Source: Novosphingobium guangzhouense
Lineage (GTDB): Bacteria > Pseudomonadota > Alphaproteobacteria > Sphingomonadales > Sphingomonadaceae
Reading direction: 5' to 3'
Length of the DNA stretch: 64,000 bases
Assembly: GCF_002896965.1 (NCBI RefSeq)
Contig: NZ_LYMM01000027.1
Coordinates: 1 to 64,000 of the forward strand
Each line of letters starts with the position of its first letter. Position 1 is the stretch's first letter. A model generated the notes under the pieces. That model was not told where the DNA came from. It worked only from the letters and a program-made list of their open reading frames with translations, and did not search any database. The translations under genes and the position numbers were made by a program. This document shows, piece by piece, positions 62,218-64,000 of this stretch.

Positions 62218-63318
62218 ATGGCAAAGCTCTTCGAGCCCCTCACTCTCGGCGATGTCACGCTCGCCAATCGCATCGTTATTGCCCCCATGTGCCAGTACTC
62301 CGCCGAAGACGGCCGCATGACTGACTGGCACACCCAGCATCTCGGCCAGCTTGCCCAGTCAGGCGCTGCGATCCTGACGATCGAAGCTACTGCCGTCGTG
62401 CCGGAAGGGCGCATTTCCTACGCCGACGTCGGTCTGTGGGATGATGCAACCGAAGACGCCATGGCCAAGGTCCTTGAAAGCGTGCGCCGCTGGTCTCACA
62501 TGCCCATCGCCATTCAGCTTGCCCATGCCGGTCGCAAGGCCAGCACCGCAAAGCCCTGGGACGGCGGCGCACAGATAGCGCCTGACGCCCCCAACGGCTG
62601 GCAGACGGTGTCTGCGTCCGATCTACCCTTCGAAGCTCATGAAAATTCCCCCGTCGCGCTCGACAGCGCCGGGCTTGCACGCGTCCGCAACGCCTTTGCG
62701 GAAGCCGCGCATCGTTCCGCCCGCCTGGGGATCGACGCGATCCAGATCCACGCCGCGCACGGTTATCTGCTGCACCAGTTCCTTTCACCCCTTTCGAACA
62801 CACGTACCGACGAATACGGCGGTAGCCTTGAAAACCGCATGCGATTTCCGCTGGAAGTCTTCGACGCGGTGCGCGCGGCGTTCCCGGCTGACAAGCCGGT
62901 CACCGTGCGCCTCTCCGGTACGGACTGGGTCGAGGGTGGCTGGGACATCGATCAGACCATCGCCTTCTCCAAGGCACTTGAAGCGCGCGGTGCGGCAGCG
63001 ATCCACGTCTCCAGCGGTGGCTTGCATATCGATCAGAAGATCCCCGTCGGCCCCAACTACCAGGTGCCTCTGGCAAGGGCAGTGAAGCAGGCCGTGTCCA
63101 TCCCGGTGATTGCCGTGGGCCTCATCACCGAACCCGAACAGGCCGAAGCCATTATCGCGACCGGTGATGCCGACATGATCGGGCTTGCCCGCACCGTGCT
63201 GTACGACCCCCGCTGGCCATGGCACGCGGCAGCCGCACTCGGCGCAAAGATCGCCGTGGCACCGCAGTTCCTGCGCAGCCAGCCCCGCGCCTACAAGGAT
63301 CTGTTCGTCAGCGCCTGA
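62218..63318 (+). CDS. NADH:flavin oxidoreductase, old yellow enzyme family (YqjM-like)
   Basis: This 366-residue FMN-binding TIM-barrel ene-reductase has the YqjM-type N-terminus IVIAPMCQYSAEDG with its Cys. It also has IQLAHAGRKAS, IDAIQIHAAHGYLLHQFLSP with the substrate-binding His pair, DEYGGSLENR, and the FMN-phosphate part VGLITEP. It reduces activated C=C bonds of enones or similar xenobiotics. The start at 62218 is chosen over 62116, which overlaps the hemA terminator. It shares its last 11 bases with the convergent gene at 63308. Confidence 0.94.
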   Translation: MAKLFEPLTLGDVTLANRIVIAPMCQYSAEDGRMTDWHTQHLGQLAQSGAAILTIEATAVVPEGRISYADVGLWDDATEDAMAKVLESVRRWSHMPIAIQLAHAGRKASTAKPWDGGAQIAPDAPNGWQTVSASDLPFEAHENSPVALDSAGLARVRNAFAEAAHRSARLGIDAIQIHAAHGYLLHQFLSPLSNTRTDEYGGSLENRMRFPLEVFDAVRAAFPADKPVTVRLSGTDWVEGGWDIDQTIAFSKALEARGAAAIHVSSGGLHIDQKIPVGPNYQVPLARAVKQAVSIPVIAVGLITEPEQAEAIIATGDADMIGLARTVLYDPRWPWHAAAALGAKIAVAPQFLRSQPRAYKDLFVSA

Positions 63319-63325
63319 CGAACAG
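63301..63325. other. Inverted repeat shared by the 3' ends of convergent genes
   Basis: CTGTTCGTCA (63301-63310) and TGACGAACAG (63316-63325) are perfect reverse complements around GCGCC. The dyad encodes LFVSA at the end of the flavin oxidoreductase and LFVRR at the end of the opposing gene, and could form a hairpin at the end of both transcripts. Confidence 0.8.
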
Positions 63326-64000
63326 CGTGTCACCGCCAGCCCGCTTCGCCACCACGAAGCCGGGCGGCGGCGGCAGGTCCGCGGGAACGCCGCCCGACAC
63401 CCAGACAGCATCGAAGCCGTCCGCCCGCATCGCCGCCATCTTCGTATGAAGGGTCGCAAGATCCGCCCGGTTCTGCGGGCAAAGCGGCGGCACGTCCTGC
63501 GAACCACTCACCCATCGCTGCGCCAGTAGTGGATCACGAATGGTCATCAACTTGGCGTTATCGACCATGAACAGCGTATTGGTGTAAGCATCCCTGCGCG
63601 TAAGCGCATAGCTGCCCAGCTTTTCGTCCGGCACCAGCCGCCAGGGGAAGCCGCATTCGGGCGCTGCCCATAGATAGCCAAGGCGGCTGCCGTGCGGCAC
63701 AGCTTCCAGCACTGTCAGCCGTTGCTCCAGGCTTCGCCCGTGCACTGTCCAGTCGCGAGCTACTGTCCCAACCCGTACGCAGAACAGGGCAATGCCCGCA
63801 ATCACGACAAGCCGCTCGCGCTCGGGCCGGGCGCTTGGGGCGATTGCAAGTACGAGGACGAGCAACGCTATGGGCGCGGTGCGCAGATCGGTGCCCCATG
63901 CGTTGAGAATAGTCGTGGGCGCTGCAACCGTAGCGATGACCAGCAGCATGCCGCTAATGAGCAGGCGACGCTCCAGCCTGCGTCCTGCGGCCCATACCAG
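63308..64000 (-). CDS. Membrane protein, C-terminal part (runs off window)
   Basis: The frame is open to the right edge of the window, so only the C-terminal about 230 residues are seen. They begin with hydrophobic helices (LLISGMLLVIATVAAPTT, then IALLVLVLAIAP and LVVIAGIALFCVRVG). A soluble domain follows, containing GFPWRLVPDEKLGSYALTRR and ending DTLFVRR. This helix-rich part with a soluble C-terminus resembles the two GT-C-like proteins at 17615 and 52118. The function is unknown. Confidence 0.7.
   Translation of the reverse strand: MVWAAGRRLERRLLISGMLLVIATVAAPTTILNAWGTDLRTAPIALLVLVLAIAPSARPERERLVVIAGIALFCVRVGTVARDWTVHGRSLEQRLTVLEAVPHGSRLGYLWAAPECGFPWRLVPDEKLGSYALTRRDAYTNTLFMVDNAKLMTIRDPLLAQRWVSGSQDVPPLCPQNRADLATLHTKMAAMRADGFDAVWVSGGVPADLPPPPGFVVAKRAGGDTLFVRR

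Overview
The window is a GC-rich (estimated by eye at the mid-60s percent) alphaproteobacterial chromosome segment, most likely from a sphingomonad such as Novosphingobium or a close relative. The indications are a 5-aminolevulinate synthase for haem, the series tsaE-amgK-murU-addB-addA-trxA behind a DivL-like kinase, the plsY-dprA-topA neighbourhood, Flp pilins, and codon use that leaves long empty antisense frames. Nothing looks like a prophage, plasmid, insertion sequence, CRISPR array or defence island. The segment is core chromosome, and most gaps are short.

Layout: 0.2-0.35 kb holds a cluster of AAGGTGACAC-like repeats. 0.4-3.1 kb (+) holds argJ, a glutathione S-transferase and an inositol-phosphatase family enzyme. 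3.1-14.6 kb (-) is one tightly overlapping series: DivL-like pseudo-histidine-kinase, tsaE, amgK, murU, addB, addA, trxA. 14.7-16.1 kb (-) is ahcY, facing a peroxiredoxin gene across a perfect 20-bp palindrome. 17-21.8 kb holds an SDR, a membrane protein, a GFA-family protein, folE and a phospholipase-D-type synthase. 22.2-23.1 kb holds a two-repeat secreted protein with an elaborate predicted leader RNA. 23.2-25.3 kb holds a ClC channel, two identical tRNA-Arg(ACG) genes and mutT. 25.4-28.5 kb holds two Flp pilins, an M48 protease with a LysM-like tail, and xerD. 28.5-32.3 kb holds an unknown secreted protein coupled to a 52-residue membrane protein, divergent from aroK-aroB. 32.3-34.3 kb holds repeats and hairpins, then a POT transporter and a 58-residue partner.

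34.3-44.4 kb (-) is a propionyl-CoA to succinyl-CoA cluster: pccB, thiolase, methylmalonyl-CoA epimerase and mutase, bioB, an LprI-like gene and pccA, followed by a tRNA-binding-domain protein and an acyl-CoA thioesterase. bioB would supply the biotin that PccA carries. 44.6-48.3 kb holds gor, an RBBP9-type hydrolase and pgi. 48.5-53.6 kb (+) holds lepB-rnc-era, a lipoprotein SGNH hydrolase and a GT-C-like membrane protein. 53.7-58.9 kb (-) holds plsY-dprA-membrane protein-topA and a 59-residue HTH-like protein. 59-63.3 kb (+) holds murI, a degenerate metallo-beta-lactamase-fold protein, hemA and an old-yellow-enzyme family oxidoreductase. A membrane protein runs off the right edge.

The most interesting signals are: (1) a multi-hairpin leader at 22207-22352, with a hairpin covering part of the Shine-Dalgarno and a mutually exclusive long-range pairing, that is, a riboswitch-like architecture; (2) a complete PAS/HATPase kinase whose phospho-acceptor histidine is a lysine; and (3) several tiny, tightly coupled genes (52, 58 and 59 residues) that standard gene calling tends to miss.
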